Shown here one piece after another: positions 62,714 to 64,000 of a DNA stretch of 64,000 nucleotides. The DNA lies in contig JAILWY010000009.1 of NCBI GenBank assembly GCA_022113835.1, positions 12,934,001 through 12,998,000 on the forward strand, written 5' to 3'. How positions within the stretch are numbered: position 1 is the first letter of the stretch; every line of letters starts with the position of its first letter. Both the position numbers and the translations under genes were made by a program. The notes below the pieces were generated by a model, which saw only the letters and a list, made by a program, of their open reading frames with translations, had not been told where the DNA came from and searched no databases. The DNA comes from Atopsyche davidsoni (lineage: Eukaryota > Arthropoda > Insecta > Trichoptera > Hydrobiosidae).

Positions 62714-64000
62714 TCAATAGTATTTCTGATGACATCAAACTCACCATAATCGCTGTTTCTAGGATAAAAGATCAACATATAAATAGTAAAATAGCTTTAC
62801 GAAATATTTTTGTTTATGTATAAATAATAATAATCAAACACGCTTGTATAATTTTAACAATTCCTGACTACACGAAGTATATTCGGTATACTATTATTGT
62901 AACTGTTAAAAGCCAAGAGTTAAAAAACAAGCGCGCTGAATTAAAAATATATTCACATTTGACGGGATGTACATTTTTTTCCCCCTAGTATGTATCATTC
63001 TGTGAGAAAACGTTTGTAGCGAGAAATAAAAAAGTGATATTATAATCAGAAAGGAAGAGGCAGACGCGTTGGTTGGTAAAACGATATTTCACGCCTTTTA
63101 CTTACATCCTGAAAAAAGCTGAAGGCTCAGGATATATAAGGGGCGTAATTCAAGAGAGCCCCCTAACAAACACAAGCGTAAAATAATGGAGAGAAGTCAG
63201 TAAATTACACAAGGAAGTAATGAATCACGTGGAGACTGAAACAGGCAAAGGTGGATTATAGTTGATTCAAACGAAACCGCCATTGACACTACAACAATAC
63301 TTTATTGAATATTTTATATTAGATTAGTCATTTTGGTTTATTTTTTTACTGTTGACCATCAAAAACAATGCAAATTATTTATTTTTACTGTTACTTTTCT
63401 GTTTCCTAAATATATATTTTTTAATATTAAATACCTAAGTATTCTAATAAATCGTTGTTACCTGCGTACGAAAAATTTCATTTCCACACAGCTGTTCATT
63501 CTTAATGTAATCATAATCCTGAAATTATTTCATTTCACCCCGTGAGCTGTGAAAAGTTGATGGGTATTTTACACACTCTGATTTTTGCTAAACAGTATCC
63601 ACAAAAACATACAGTAAAAAAAATAATAAGTAGAGACTGATTGCAAATGATTAAGGCATAATGAAAAAAACCACTGGGAAAATAAATGTATATATATACA
63701 CTAGTTACTCAGTTAGCCTCATTTTTATTTGATTACTGGTCTTGATTCTATGAAAATCTCATATGAATATCAATTATAATGTATTTTAAATAACAAAATA
63801 TTTTAATAAGTTGTTTATAAAATATTAGAAACATCATTAGTCCGTTTAAACTTTATAATAAAAGTAGAGTAATGAATGATCTACAAATACAAAGTATAAG
63901 TTAAAAAAAAAAGAGGTTTTCATACTTCAATTACTTTCGGTTGTTTTTTAAACGTTTATTATCATCATTTTAGTGTTGCTTGAAATGCTCGTAGCATTCG

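Larger units (their letters stand above)
53259..64000. other. Region upstream of the first coding exon
   Basis: This is AT-rich sequence without a supportable coding exon on either strand. It may be a 5' UTR intron, the promoter region or intergenic DNA. It contains a C/G-rich tract (55289-55373), a terminal-inverted-repeat element (55624-55883), GC-richer patches at about 53870-53940, 54370-54540, 57400-57600 and 58650-58830, and two TGACGTCA sites near 62560 and 62710. From about 59000 to 62400 I see only AT-rich sequence. Confidence 0.6.

Overview
The window looks like nuclear DNA from an insect or close arthropod relative. The evidence is AT-rich non-coding sequence, eukaryotic splice sites, Pol III tRNA genes with internal A and B boxes and T-run terminators, a mariner-type transposase fragment, tRNA-like SINEs, hAT-type MITEs and arthropod telomere-type TTAGG repeats inside those MITEs. 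I cannot fix the order or species. There are no operons, bacterial promoters or CRISPR arrays.

The only protein-coding gene I can defend runs on the minus strand across most of the window. Four coding exons lie at 52978-52373, 31581-31403, 16779-16610 and 5759-5641. All flanking introns have GT donors and AG acceptors, and the reading frame is kept across every junction (intron phases 0, 2, 1, then 0). Together they encode the first 358 residues of a secreted or membrane-anchored extracellular protein. It has a signal peptide, a long Thr/Ser/Pro mucin-like segment, a Cys-containing ectodomain without an obvious family, and the beginning of a Cys-rich EGF-like module. The gene continues past the left edge. 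The introns are about 10.8, 14.6 and 20.8 kb, so roughly 98% of the window is non-coding.

Region by region: 1-5640 is intron after exon 4, with a telomere-repeat-bearing MITE at its right end. 5760-16609 is intron with two divergent tRNA-Asn genes and a deleted tRNA-Asn relic. 16780-31402 is intron with an inverted (foldback) SINE and one copy of a 620-bp repeat. 31582-52372 is intron with a second foldback SINE, a second TTAGG MITE beside it, a nearly identical 1.8-kb tandem duplication (each unit carrying the 620-bp repeat), and a mariner relic joined to a third SINE. 52979-64000 is upstream of the start codon and holds a possible 5' UTR acceptor, a C/G-rich tract and a 260-bp terminal-inverted-repeat element.

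The most unusual items are: the SINE family whose tRNA-like head sits inside long inverted arms; the hAT-type MITE with intact 8-bp target duplications and an internal TTAGG run; the recent-looking tandem duplication; and seven perfect TGACGTCA (CRE) palindromes in AT-rich DNA. I did not find a clearly new multi-gene system.
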